NCBI GenBank assembly: GCA_947627055.1 | Contig: CANQUS010000011.1 | Location: forward strand, 1 to 58,574 | Reading direction: 5' to 3' | From: an uncultured Clostridia bacterium | GTDB taxonomy: Bacteria > Bacillota > Clostridia > Oscillospirales > Acutalibacteraceae | DNA length: 58,574 bases | In this document: positions 35,689-44,237 of the stretch, piece by piece | Layout: each line of letters opens with the position of its first letter | Position numbering within the stretch: the first letter of the stretch is position 1 | Translations under genes and position numbers: made by a program | Notes under the pieces: generated by a model | What the model saw: only the letters and a program-made list of their open reading frames with translations | The model's database searches: none | What the model was told of the DNA's origin: nothing

Positions 35689-36438
35689 CTAAATCTTACT
35701 CTCACCATTGCTTTCGAGGTAATCGCATATAAAGCGTCGCTCCATTTCGGTCAGTTCAGCTCTTTCGAGCATATCCGGACGCTTCTCGGCTGTGCGTATC
35801 AACATTTGCTCTCTGCGCCATTTTTTTATATTTTCGTGATGACCGCTGAGAAGGATCTCGGGAACCTCTCTGCCGTGCCATATGGCAGGCTTTGTATACT
35901 GAGGATATTCGAGCAAGCCGTTGTAGTGGCTCTCCTCCTCGAAGCATTCATCGTCGGACAGCACACCCGTGACAAGCCTCGAGAGCGAGTCAGCCAGAAC
36001 CAGTGCGGGCAGTTCCCCACCCGTAAGGACATAGTCACCGATAGAGATCTGCTCGTCTACATATTCCTCAAGCACCCGCTCATCAACGCCCTCATAATGT
36101 CCGCAAAGTATACAGATATTTTCGTGTTCTGACAGTTCGGCAAGCTTTTTCTGTGTCAATGTTTCTCCCTGAGGAGACATATAAATAAGGCGCGGGCGCG
36201 TACCTGTCCTCCTGCAAATATCCTCAAAGCACAGAGCTATAGGTTCAGCCATCAGGAGCATACCCATGCCACCTCCGTATGTGGTATCGTCAACGCGCTT
36301 GTGCTTGTCAAACGCATAATCGCGCAGCTGATGGCACTCGACCTCTATCGCGCCCTTTTTTCGCGCCCTGCCAATAATACTTTCCCCCATAACAGCCTCG
36401 CACATTTCGGGAAATAGCGTTATTATATCAATCCTCAT
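35689..36438 (-). CDS. trmD: tRNA (guanine-N1)-methyltransferase
   Basis: 249 residues from the ATG at 36438. MRIDIITLFPEMCEAVMGES is the typical start, and the trefoil-knot SAM site includes LCGHYEGVDERVLEEYVDEQ and ISIGDYVLTGGELPALVLAD. The C-terminal domain (LLEYPQYTKPAIW, VPEILLSGHHENIKKWRREQ) is complete. It methylates G37 of tRNAs and prevents frameshifting. It overlaps the rimM 3' end by 11 bp, forming the usual rimM-trmD pair; rpsP and rplS are not adjacent. Confidence 0.95.
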   Translation of the reverse strand: MRIDIITLFPEMCEAVMGESIIGRARKKGAIEVECHQLRDYAFDKHKRVDDTTYGGGMGMLLMAEPIALCFEDICRRTGTRPRLIYMSPQGETLTQKKLAELSEHENICILCGHYEGVDERVLEEYVDEQISIGDYVLTGGELPALVLADSLSRLVTGVLSDDECFEEESHYNGLLEYPQYTKPAIWHGREVPEILLSGHHENIKKWRREQMLIRTAEKRPDMLERAELTEMERRFICDYLESNGESKI

Positions 36439-36937
36439 CGTCAAAAATCCCCTTGATAGGACGGATCTTCATGATTCCGTCGTCAATATTTCGTTCAATA
36501 ATTATATCGGGTATCGCAGGAACGAGATAGTCCGTACCATCCTTTGTCACTTGATACACATCGTTCGCGCCTGTTTTCATGACGTCGGTAACCTCTCCGT
36601 ATTCCTCTCTGCTGTCGATGTCTATTACCTTTAAGCCTATAATATCCTGAATAAAGTAAGTTCCCTTCGGAAGGCGGGCGTCCTCACGGTCAATATACAA
36701 AACGCGGTCTCTCAGAGCGTCGGCGGCGTTGACATCACTCACTCCCTCAAGATGAATTATAGCAATATTCTTATGTGCTCGTGAGGAAATGACCTTTAAC
36801 TCAGTGCCGTCGCAGTAAAAAAAGCGCTTAAATTTCGTGAGGAAAGACGCGCTGTCGCACCACGGGTCAACGCGCACCTCGCCCTTGAGTCCGTGAGTTC
36901 CAACGATTTTTCCCGCCTCGAGATACTTACGTTTCAT
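36428..36937 (-). CDS. rimM: Ribosome maturation factor RimM
   Basis: 169 residues from the ATG at 36937, with AAAGGAAA upstream; an earlier ATG in frame has no ribosome binding site. The start YLEAGKIVGTHGLKGEVRV is the N-terminal RimM signature. The PRC-barrel half contains YFIQDIIGLKVIDI and the C-terminal VPAIPDIIIERNI. It assists 30S head assembly. It is translationally coupled to trmD. Confidence 0.93.
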   Translation of the reverse strand: MKRKYLEAGKIVGTHGLKGEVRVDPWCDSASFLTKFKRFFYCDGTELKVISSRAHKNIAIIHLEGVSDVNAADALRDRVLYIDREDARLPKGTYFIQDIIGLKVIDIDSREEYGEVTDVMKTGANDVYQVTKDGTDYLVPAIPDIIIERNIDDGIMKIRPIKGIFDDED

Positions 36938-37054
36938 ATTATGTATTTCCTTTCGCTTTGGATATTTTTTAACAGCGTAATTTAAAATTATAATCAATAA
37001 ATTGTCAGCTACCTATTATATCATACAGTTTCGAGTTAATCAACAGCCTAAAAG

Positions 37055-37086
37055 CAAAATCGGGAACGGCGCTGACCGTTCCCGAC
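37055..37086 (-). terminator. Terminator of nifJ
   Basis: CGGGAACGG (37061-37069) pairs perfectly with CCGTTCCCG (37076-37084) around a 6-nt loop. On the minus strand it is followed by ATTTTGCTTTT. Confidence 0.9.
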
Positions 37087-37103
37087 AAAGGATCTATGTT
37101 AAA

Positions 37104-40100
37104 TTATTTGCCTGCTAATTTTTCGAGATGCTCATACTTTTCAGCGGCAACCTTTTCTGCCTTAGCGAACAGCTCTTCCGCGCGTTCGGGGAATGAACGT
37201 GAGAGAGCGTTGTAGCGGACTTCACCCATGATGAAGTCACGATAGCTTTCTGTCGGAGCCTTGCTGTCGAGTATGAACGGATTCTTGCCCTCATCGGCGA
37301 GACGAGGATCGAAGCGGAACATATTCCAGTAGCCTGCTGCGACAGCTTTCTTTTCCTCGATCTGAGAAATACCCATGCCGCCCTTGATACCATGGTTGAT
37401 GCAGGGTGCATATGCAATAATGATCGAGGGACCGTTGTAGCTTTCAGCTTCCGCAAACGCCTTTACACACTGGTTGTAGTCCGCGCCCATAGCGACCTGC
37501 GCAACATATACATAGCCGTAGCTCATAGCGATAGCCGCGAGATCCTTCTTCTTGGTTGATTTACCTGTTGCGGCGAACTGTGCAACCGAGCCTACAGGAG
37601 TAGCCTTTGAAGCCTGACCGCCTGTGTTGGAGTAAACCTCCGTATCAAATACAAGGATGTTTACATTCTTGCCGCTTGCGATAACATGGTCAAGACCACC
37701 GAAGCCGATGTCGTATGCCCAACCGTCACCGCCGAGAATCCAAACGGACTTCTTAGCTAGAGAATCCTTATCGACAAGTGTAGTCTTGGCAAGCTCCGCA
37801 ACCTCACCGCTACCCTTAGCAGCTTCCTCAAGCTTTACGATGAGAGCGTCCGCCGCGTCACGGCTCGCCTTTGTATCTGTGAGAGTATCAATATATTTAT
37901 CTGCTGCCGCTTTAAGCTCATCGTCAGTCGTAAGTTCAGCTATCTTCTCGACATTCTCCTTGAGTCTGCCTTGAATAGCCTCTTGAGCCAATGCCATGCC
38001 GAAGCCGAACTCGGCGTTATCCTCAAAGAGTGAGTTGTGCCATGCGGGACCATAGCCCTTTTGGTTGACTGTGTAAGGTGTCGCAGGTGCGGAACCGCCC
38101 CAGATCGAGGAACAGCCCGTTGCGTTAGCGATGAACATTCTGTCGCCGAAAAGCTGTGTTGCGAGCTTAGCGTAAGGTGTTTCACCGCAGCCCGCGCAAG
38201 CACCTGAGAATTCGAGAAGCGGCTGCTTAAACTGGCTGCCCTTAACGGTCGTTTCCTTGAACTTAGCGGCGACTTCAGGCTTTGGCTTGAGATTTCTCGC
38301 GTAGTCGAATACCTTCTGCTGAGACCTTTGAGAATCAATAGGCTTCATTGTGAGAGCCTTGTTGCCCTTCATACCCGGACAAACCTGTGCGCAAGAGCCG
38401 CAGCCTGTGCAGTCGAGAGTAGAAACTGTCATAGCGAAGTGACACCCGGGCAAGCCTGTTGCGGGCTTAGACTTTGTACCCTCCGGAGCGGCGGCAAGTT
38501 CCTCGTCAGTCATGACAGCGGGACGGATAACAGCGTGAGGACATACGAGTGAGCAGAAATTGCACTGAATGCAGTTCTCGGGATTCCACTCGGGAACGTC
38601 AACAGCTATGCCTCTCTTTTCGTAAGCGGCAGAACCCTGCGGAGCAGTACCGTCAACATGATCCATAAAAGCGGAAACGGGAAGCTTATTGCCCTGATAT
38701 GCGTTGACGGGCTTGAGTATCTTATTGACATAATCGACAAGCTCCTGTCTGTCGCCTGTAGCGGAAACAACCGTTGTGTCATCCACGGCTGATTTCCATG
38801 ATTCGGGAACTTCGACCTTATGGAAGCTCTCCATGCCTCTGTCGATAGCGGTATGGTTCATGGCGACGATCTTCTCGCCCTTTTTGCTGTAGGACTTTGT
38901 CGCGGCGTCCTTCATATACTGTCTTGCATCCTCTTCGGGGATTATGCCGGCTATCTTAAAGAACGCTGCCTGTAAAATCGTATTGATACGACCGCCGAGA
39001 CCTATCTCCTTACCGAGCGCGATACCGTCGATCGTGTAGAAGTTGATGTTTTTCTCGGCAATTATTCTCTTCATCTTGCCGGGGAGCTTCTCGTCAAGCT
39101 CTTCATCGCTCCACGGGCAGTTGAGCAGGAAGCTTCCGCCCTCCTTGAGATCCTCAACCATCTCGTACTTATCGACATATGACGGGTTGTGGCAGGCTAC
39201 GAAGTCAGCCTTGCTGACATAGTATGTGGACTTGATAGGCTTATCACCGAAGCGAAGGTGAGAAACCGTAAGACCGCCTGACTTTTTGGAGTCGTATGCG
39301 AAGTAGCCCTGTGCGTACATATCGGTGTGGTCTCCGATGATCTTGATAGAGTTCTTGTTCGCGCCGACAGTACCGTCAGCACCGAGACCCCAGAATTTGC
39401 ATGAGGTCGTGCCTGCCGGAGTTGTGTCGGGGTTTTCGGTCACATCGAGTGAAAGATGTGTAACATCATCAACTATGCCGATCGTGAAGCGCTTCTTAGG
39501 CTCCGCGCTGTCCATATTTCTGTAAACGGCAACGATGTCGCCGGGAGTCGTATCCTTTGAGCTCAAGCCGTAACGACCTGTGAATACGGAAGCATTGCTG
39601 AACTTGGAATCCTGAACAGCGGCAAGGACATCCAGATACAGCGGTTCGCCGATCGAACCCGGCTCCTTAGTTCTGTCAAGAACGGAAATTTTCTTTACAG
39701 TATCGGGGATAACGTCAAGGAGATACTTAGCGACAAATGGTCTGTAAAGTCTTACCTTGACAAGACCGACCTTTTCGCCTGCTGCATTGAGATAGTCTAC
39801 GACCTCCTCGGCAGCATCGCAGACAGAACCCATAGCAACAATGATCCTCTCGGCGTCCGGTGCGCCGTAGTAGTTAAACGGCTTGTAGTCTGTTCCCGCC
39901 TTAGCGTTGACCTTATTCATATAGTCAACAACGATTTCCGGAACCTTATCATAGTATGTATTACATGCCTCACGAGCCTGGAAGAAGATATCGTCGTTCT
40001 GAGCAGTACCGCGGATCACAGGATGCTCAGGGTTGAGCGAGCGGCGGCGGAATGCCTCAACAGCATCCCAGTCGAGCATATCGGCGAGATCCTCATAATC

Positions 40101-40658
40101 CCAAACCTCTATCTTTTGGATCTCGTGAGATGTACGGAATCCGTCAAAGAAGTTAAGGAACGGAACTCTGCCCTTGATCGCGGAAAGGTGAGATACTGCG
40201 GAGAGATCCATGACCTCCTGCGGGTTGTTGCAGCACAGCATAGCGTAGCCGGTCTGACGGCAAGCATAAATGTCGGAATGATCACCGAAAATAGATAGTG
40301 CGTGGCTTGTGAGTGCGCGAGCGGAAACGTGGATAACGCTCGGCATAAGCTCGCCCGCCATTTTATACATATTAGGGATCATCAGCAAAAGACCCTGAGA
40401 AGCCGTAAATGTTGTTGTGAGCGCGCCAGCCGCGAGTGAGCCGTGAACCGCACCTGCCGCGCCGCCCTCGGACTGCATCTCGGTCACTTGAACCTCTCTG
40501 CCGAAAAGATTCTTTCGACCTGCGGCTGCGTATTTATCGGTTTCATCAGCCATAACCGATGAAGGTGTGATTGGGTAAATTGCAGCAACGTCTGTAAAGG
40601 CATACGCTACATGAGCCGCCGCGTTGTTGCCGTCCATGGTTTTCATTTTTCTTGCCAT
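37104..40658 (-). CDS. nifJ: Pyruvate:ferredoxin (flavodoxin) oxidoreductase
   Basis: 1184 residues, a full-length single-chain enzyme. The pyrimidine-binding domain begins MDGNNAAAHVAYAFTDVAAI, followed by the gamma and CoA domains. A two-cluster ferredoxin segment contains CIQCNFCSLVCP and CTGCGSCAQVCPG. The C-terminal thiamine-diphosphate domain has CAGCGETPY and GGDGWAYDIGFGGLDHV, with the extra Cys for the proximal cluster. It converts pyruvate and CoA to acetyl-CoA and CO2 and reduces ferredoxin, central to clostridial fermentation. It is monocistronic, with a strong promoter at 40814-40842 and a terminator at 37055. Confidence 0.97.
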   Translation of the reverse strand: MARKMKTMDGNNAAAHVAYAFTDVAAIYPITPSSVMADETDKYAAAGRKNLFGREVQVTEMQSEGGAAGAVHGSLAAGALTTTFTASQGLLLMIPNMYKMAGELMPSVIHVSARALTSHALSIFGDHSDIYACRQTGYAMLCCNNPQEVMDLSAVSHLSAIKGRVPFLNFFDGFRTSHEIQKIEVWDYEDLADMLDWDAVEAFRRRSLNPEHPVIRGTAQNDDIFFQAREACNTYYDKVPEIVVDYMNKVNAKAGTDYKPFNYYGAPDAERIIVAMGSVCDAAEEVVDYLNAAGEKVGLVKVRLYRPFVAKYLLDVIPDTVKKISVLDRTKEPGSIGEPLYLDVLAAVQDSKFSNASVFTGRYGLSSKDTTPGDIVAVYRNMDSAEPKKRFTIGIVDDVTHLSLDVTENPDTTPAGTTSCKFWGLGADGTVGANKNSIKIIGDHTDMYAQGYFAYDSKKSGGLTVSHLRFGDKPIKSTYYVSKADFVACHNPSYVDKYEMVEDLKEGGSFLLNCPWSDEELDEKLPGKMKRIIAEKNINFYTIDGIALGKEIGLGGRINTILQAAFFKIAGIIPEEDARQYMKDAATKSYSKKGEKIVAMNHTAIDRGMESFHKVEVPESWKSAVDDTTVVSATGDRQELVDYVNKILKPVNAYQGNKLPVSAFMDHVDGTAPQGSAAYEKRGIAVDVPEWNPENCIQCNFCSLVCPHAVIRPAVMTDEELAAAPEGTKSKPATGLPGCHFAMTVSTLDCTGCGSCAQVCPGMKGNKALTMKPIDSQRSQQKVFDYARNLKPKPEVAAKFKETTVKGSQFKQPLLEFSGACAGCGETPYAKLATQLFGDRMFIANATGCSSIWGGSAPATPYTVNQKGYGPAWHNSLFEDNAEFGFGMALAQEAIQGRLKENVEKIAELTTDDELKAAADKYIDTLTDTKASRDAADALIVKLEEAAKGSGEVAELAKTTLVDKDSLAKKSVWILGGDGWAYDIGFGGLDHVIASGKNVNILVFDTEVYSNTGGQASKATPVGSVAQFAATGKSTKKKDLAAIAMSYGYVYVAQVAMGADYNQCVKAFAEAESYNGPSIIIAYAPCINHGIKGGMGISQIEEKKAVAAGYWNMFRFDPRLADEGKNPFILDSKAPTESYRDFIMGEVRYNALSRSFPERAEELFAKAEKVAAEKYEHLEKLAGK

Positions 40659-40842
40659 TGGATTTATCCTCCTTAAAAAGTATTTGATTGTCGTTGGCGC
40701 CGTATTTGTTTATTTAAAGCGCCGGCAGCAGGACACCGCATAGGTTTACATACTGCGGTCATATCCGAGGTCTGATGCGGATCATACGCAAAGAACCATG
40801 CTGCATTATGTTAATTTTATCACTTTTTTCGAATCGTGTAAA
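40659..40842 (-). promoter_or_regulatory. nifJ promoter and structured leader
   Basis: On the minus strand, TTTACA (40837-40842) and TAAAAT (40814-40819) are separated by 17 bp. A second TTTACAC copy lies about 16 bp further upstream. The leader is about 150 nt and holds CCGCA/TGCGG and GGCGC/GCGCC hairpins before AAGGAGG. No Rex-type operator is evident. Confidence 0.6.
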
Positions 40843-41019
40843 GTATTTGTTGTGTAAATTTTATGACTAATTTTTTATTCGCTGATTTTTTAATAAAATA
40901 TAATACATTTTATCCTTAATATGGGCAGTTCAAAAATTTCGTGAATAAATAGGTACAGCATCCGATAAACCAAGTCAAGACGTCTCCTCGTCAGGCGGGC
41001 GACATTACCGTAATAGCAG

Positions 41020-41104
41020 TATCTTGTTTCCCCTGCTGATTACTCACGCAGTTCACGCCGAGCTTGCAGCGGCCCATGATAGAGGGCAGTCTCCTTATTA
41101 AATT
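41020..41104 (-). repeat. Interspersed repeat family I, inverted copy C
   Basis: The reverse complement reads AATAAGGAGACTGCCC, TATCATGGGC, GCTGCAAGC, GCGTGAGTAATCAGCA, matching copies A (1901) and B (54415) block by block. Flanking sequence 40843-41019 is AT-rich at first and GC-richer later, without a gene. Confidence 0.65.
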
Positions 41105-41174
41105 CAGTTTAGCATTTTATGTAGTCAAATTTTAAAATATCATGTACTATATGAGATGTATCTATTTTAATAAA

Positions 41175-41224
41175 TTGTAAATAATGTGTTAAAAAATTAT
41201 TAAAGTTGACCCTTTGAGGTCAAC
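41175..41224 (+). promoter_or_regulatory. Putative promoter and operator/attenuator hairpin of the phage-like operon
   Basis: TTGTAA (41175-41180) and TATTAA (41198-41203) are separated by 17 bp. Directly after the -10 comes a perfect inverted repeat GTTGACC-CTTTGA-GGTCAAC (41205-41224), followed by TCTTCTCATTTT. It could be an operator at +1, a 5'-end hairpin or an intrinsic attenuator controlling the whole structural operon. No LexA-type box was found here. Confidence 0.5.
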
Positions 41225-41275
41225 TCTTCTCATTTTCGGCGGGTGGGGTGAAAGGAGTTTTTCTATATACCGAGG

Positions 41276-41824
41276 ATGACGGAGCCTAGGCAGGAAAAAT
41301 TTCTTTTAATTTATGGTGAAAGGGTGATGAAAACGAATTTACGAAACAGGAGGCTTACCGAAAGCGAGCAGGAGTTCTGCGAATACTTTGCATGGTGCGG
41401 CGACGCCTGTCGCGCGGCAGCGTCCGCAGGCTATGAGGAGCCGAAAAAATCGGGAGCGCATCTTCTGTGCAGGAACGACATACGTAAGCGGATAGACGCT
41501 ATTTGCGAAACCATGATAAAGAGCAGCCGTATGCGCGCCTGCCTCGGCTACGAGAAGCTTGCGCTCGGCGGGATCGCGGACGCTGTCAAGCTCATGTACA
41601 TTGAAAATCCGTCGGAGGAGGACTTGACTCGGCTCGATCTATTTAACGTATCCGAGATCAAGCGTCCTAAAGACGGCGCAATGGAAATCAAATTTTTCGA
41701 CAGACTGAAGGCTCTCGAAAAGCTCGGTGAGCTCAATGAGGGTGAAACAGCAAAAGCAGCTACACTGTTCGAGGCTCTTCAAAACAGCACGAAGGCTCTT
41801 GAAAGGGCTGATGGTGATGAGTGA
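41276..41824 (+). CDS. Phage terminase small subunit (XtmA-like)
   Basis: 182 residues if started at ATG 41276; an ATG at 41327 (MKTNLRNRRLTESEQEF, 165 residues) is an equally plausible start. AAAGGAG at about 41251 is 18 nt from the first and AAAGGG is close to the second. The segment LTESEQEFCEYFAWCGDACRAAASAGYEE and the ICETM helix are typical of small terminases with an N-terminal helix-turn-helix. The C-terminal half (about 110-182) would contact the large subunit. It recognises or positions DNA for packaging and begins the structural operon. It overlaps the next gene by 8 bp. Confidence 0.75.
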   Translation: MTEPRQEKFLLIYGERVMKTNLRNRRLTESEQEFCEYFAWCGDACRAAASAGYEEPKKSGAHLLCRNDIRKRIDAICETMIKSSRMRACLGYEKLALGGIADAVKLMYIENPSEEDLTRLDLFNVSEIKRPKDGAMEIKFFDRLKALEKLGELNEGETAKAATLFEALQNSTKALERADGDE

Positions 41825-43067
41825 GATCAAAAGCTTTTCACAAAAGCAGCTCATGCTGCTGACATGGTGGTGTCCCGAAAGCAAGTACACGGATAGGGAT
41901 GCGGTCATATGCGACGGTTCGGTAAGAAGCGGAAAAACAGTCTGCATGAGCCTTTCGTTTATATTGTGGGCATTCGCGGCGTTTGACGGAGGCAGCTTCG
42001 CAATATGCGGAAAAACGATCCGCTCAGTGCGCAGAAACGTTATAGCTCCTATCCTCCCTATACTGAAGGCACAAGGCTTTACCTATGTCGAAAAAATATC
42101 GGAGAATTATCTCGACATCAGCTATGCGGGCAAAACAAACAGGTTTTATCTGTTCGGCGGCCGTGACGAAGGCTCAGCTTCACTCATTCAGGGCATGACG
42201 CTTTCGGGGGTCATGTTTGACGAGGCGGCGCTTCTCGTTCGGTCGTTCGTGGAGCAGGCTCTCGCGAGATGCTCTGTCGAGGGTTCTAAGTTCTGGTTCA
42301 ACTGTAATCCCGAATTTCCACGCCATTGGTTCTATACGGAATGGATCGAGAAGCAAAAGGAGAAAAACGCGCTCTATCTGCACTTCACAATGCGTGATAA
42401 TCCCTCTCTGTCAAAGGATATGATAAGGCGATATGAACATCTGTATTCAGGGACGTTTTACGAGAGATTCATCCTCGGAAAATGGGTCGCGGCGGAGGGA
42501 CTTGTATATCCGTTCATGAGCGGCTCGAGCTGCTTTTGCGATGAACCTACGGGCGGCTTCGACGAATATGCCGTTTCCTGTGACTACGGCACAGTCAACC
42601 CGGCGTCCTTCGGACTATGGGGCAGGCAGAACGGAATATGGTATCGGATAGACGAATACTACTACGACTCGCGCAGAGAGGGAGAACAGAAAACAGACGA
42701 GGAGCATTATGACGGGCTTTTGAAGCTTGTCGGGGAACGAAAGATCTCACGGATAACGGTAGATCCGTCGGCTGCAAGCTTCATAGAGCTTATCAGGCGT
42801 AAGGGACGTTTCACAGTTGTCCCCGCAGAGAATAACGTTCTCGACGGAATACGACGGGTTTCGACTTATCTAAAGCAGGGTAAAATTAAAATTTGCAGAG
42901 CGTGTACCGACACTATTCGCGAGTTCGGACTTTATCGCTGGGACAGCAGCGGACGGGACTCTCCCGTAAAGGAAAACGACCACGCGATGGACGATATAAG
43001 GTACTTTGTAACGACAATTCTTAAAAGCGACAGCGGCGGCTTTTTTGCAATTGCCGCCGAAAGGTAG
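41817..43067 (+). CDS. Phage terminase large subunit (XtmB-like)
   Basis: 416 residues from the ATG at 41817, 9 nt after AAAGGG. The ATPase has Walker A CDGSVRSGKTVCMS (about 29-42) and Walker B SGVMFDEAALL (about 125-135). A C-terminal RNase H-like nuclease region shows YAVSCDYGTVNPASFGLW and KENDHAMDDIRYFV, including the expected Asp residues. It is the PBSX/SPP1-like branch and intact. It packages DNA into the prohead by ATP hydrolysis and cuts it. Confidence 0.9.
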   Translation: MSEIKSFSQKQLMLLTWWCPESKYTDRDAVICDGSVRSGKTVCMSLSFILWAFAAFDGGSFAICGKTIRSVRRNVIAPILPILKAQGFTYVEKISENYLDISYAGKTNRFYLFGGRDEGSASLIQGMTLSGVMFDEAALLVRSFVEQALARCSVEGSKFWFNCNPEFPRHWFYTEWIEKQKEKNALYLHFTMRDNPSLSKDMIRRYEHLYSGTFYERFILGKWVAAEGLVYPFMSGSSCFCDEPTGGFDEYAVSCDYGTVNPASFGLWGRQNGIWYRIDEYYYDSRREGEQKTDEEHYDGLLKLVGERKISRITVDPSAASFIELIRRKGRFTVVPAENNVLDGIRRVSTYLKQGKIKICRACTDTIREFGLYRWDSSGRDSPVKENDHAMDDIRYFVTTILKSDSGGFFAIAAER

Positions 43068-44237
43068 GTGGTCAGGAAGATGAAATTTTCAAAGCGCAAA
43101 AACAAGGACACAGTGTCTGTCCAAACCGCAGGCGGGCTGAGATGCTCTCATCCGTTCAGCGAGCTAAGCTCCTATTATCCGTTTTCACAGTGCGAAATGA
43201 AGCTGTACGATTCATTAAAGGAAGCAATACCCGTTATTGACGCGGCAATCAAAAAGACGGTGCGTCTTGTCGGCGGATTCAAGGTCGTATGTGACAATGC
43301 GTATGCCGAACGCGCTCTTGACGAATTTCTCAAAAACGTCAAAGTAAACGGCACGGGAATGGGAATAGACACGTTTCTCTCTTGCTTTATGGAGCAGCTC
43401 CTCACATACGGGACAGCAGTCGGTGAAACGGTCCTCTCCCGTGACGGCACTGTAAAGGCTCTCTATAACGCAAGCCTTGATGATATAGAATTAAGGATCG
43501 GAAACGATCCACTGGACGTCAAAATATACAGGAGAGATATAGGCGGCTCAGTCCCTGTCAGCACACAGGAGCTTGTATCAGTTTGTACGCTTTCACCAAA
43601 AGCGGGCGAACTGTACGGCACCTCTATTTTAAAGGGGCTTCCGTTCGTAAGCGGCATACTCCTCAAAATATTCAATACCATCGGCACAAACTGGGAACGT
43701 GTGGGAAATGTTCGCTTTGCCGTGACATACAAGCCGACGGACAGCTCCGACAGAGCCCTCTCACGCGAACGTGCTCAACAGATCGCGTCCGAGTGGAGCA
43801 AGGCTATGCACGACAGCACAGCGTCGGATTTTATTTCCGTCGGTGACGTCAACATTAAGGTCATAGGCGCGGACAATCAGATACTCGACAGTCAAGTCCC
43901 CGTAAGGCAGATGCTTGAACAGATAGTTTCCAAGCTCTCTATACCGCCATTTCTCCTTGGACTTCAATGGAGCTCTACGGAGCGCATGGCATCACAGCAG
44001 GCGGACATTCTCACGAGTGAGCTTGAATATTACAGGAGACTGCTTGAACCGACTATCAGAAAGATCTGCGCTATATTCCTGAGGATCTCGGGATATGACT
44101 GTAATGCGGAGATCGTATGGGACAACATAAATCTTCAGGACGAAACAGAGCTTGCGACGGCGCGCCTTAACAATGCAAAGGCAGAAGAAACTGAGATAGC
44201 AAATCAAAAAGTAAGGGAGGCAGAGCTTAATGGATAA
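43068..44237 (+). CDS. Phage portal protein
   Basis: 389 residues from GTG 43068, or 385 from ATG 43080, which has AGGTGG 8 nt upstream and may be preferred. There is no signal peptide. The middle shows GELYGTSILKGLPFVSGILL and the C-terminal IPPFLLGLQWSSTERMASQQ, then LLEPTIRKICAIFLR, a common portal pattern. The portal forms the dodecameric ring through which DNA enters the capsid. It sits in the canonical place between large terminase and protease and overlaps the protease gene by 8 bp. Confidence 0.85.
   Translation: MVRKMKFSKRKNKDTVSVQTAGGLRCSHPFSELSSYYPFSQCEMKLYDSLKEAIPVIDAAIKKTVRLVGGFKVVCDNAYAERALDEFLKNVKVNGTGMGIDTFLSCFMEQLLTYGTAVGETVLSRDGTVKALYNASLDDIELRIGNDPLDVKIYRRDIGGSVPVSTQELVSVCTLSPKAGELYGTSILKGLPFVSGILLKIFNTIGTNWERVGNVRFAVTYKPTDSSDRALSRERAQQIASEWSKAMHDSTASDFISVGDVNIKVIGADNQILDSQVPVRQMLEQIVSKLSIPPFLLGLQWSSTERMASQQADILTSELEYYRRLLEPTIRKICAIFLRISGYDCNAEIVWDNINLQDETELATARLNNAKAEETEIANQKVREAELNG

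Noticed and set aside
40800-40870. Rex-type redox operator upstream of nifJ
   Set aside because: Only TTTACAC direct repeats are present; no inverted TTGTTAA/TTAACAA pattern.
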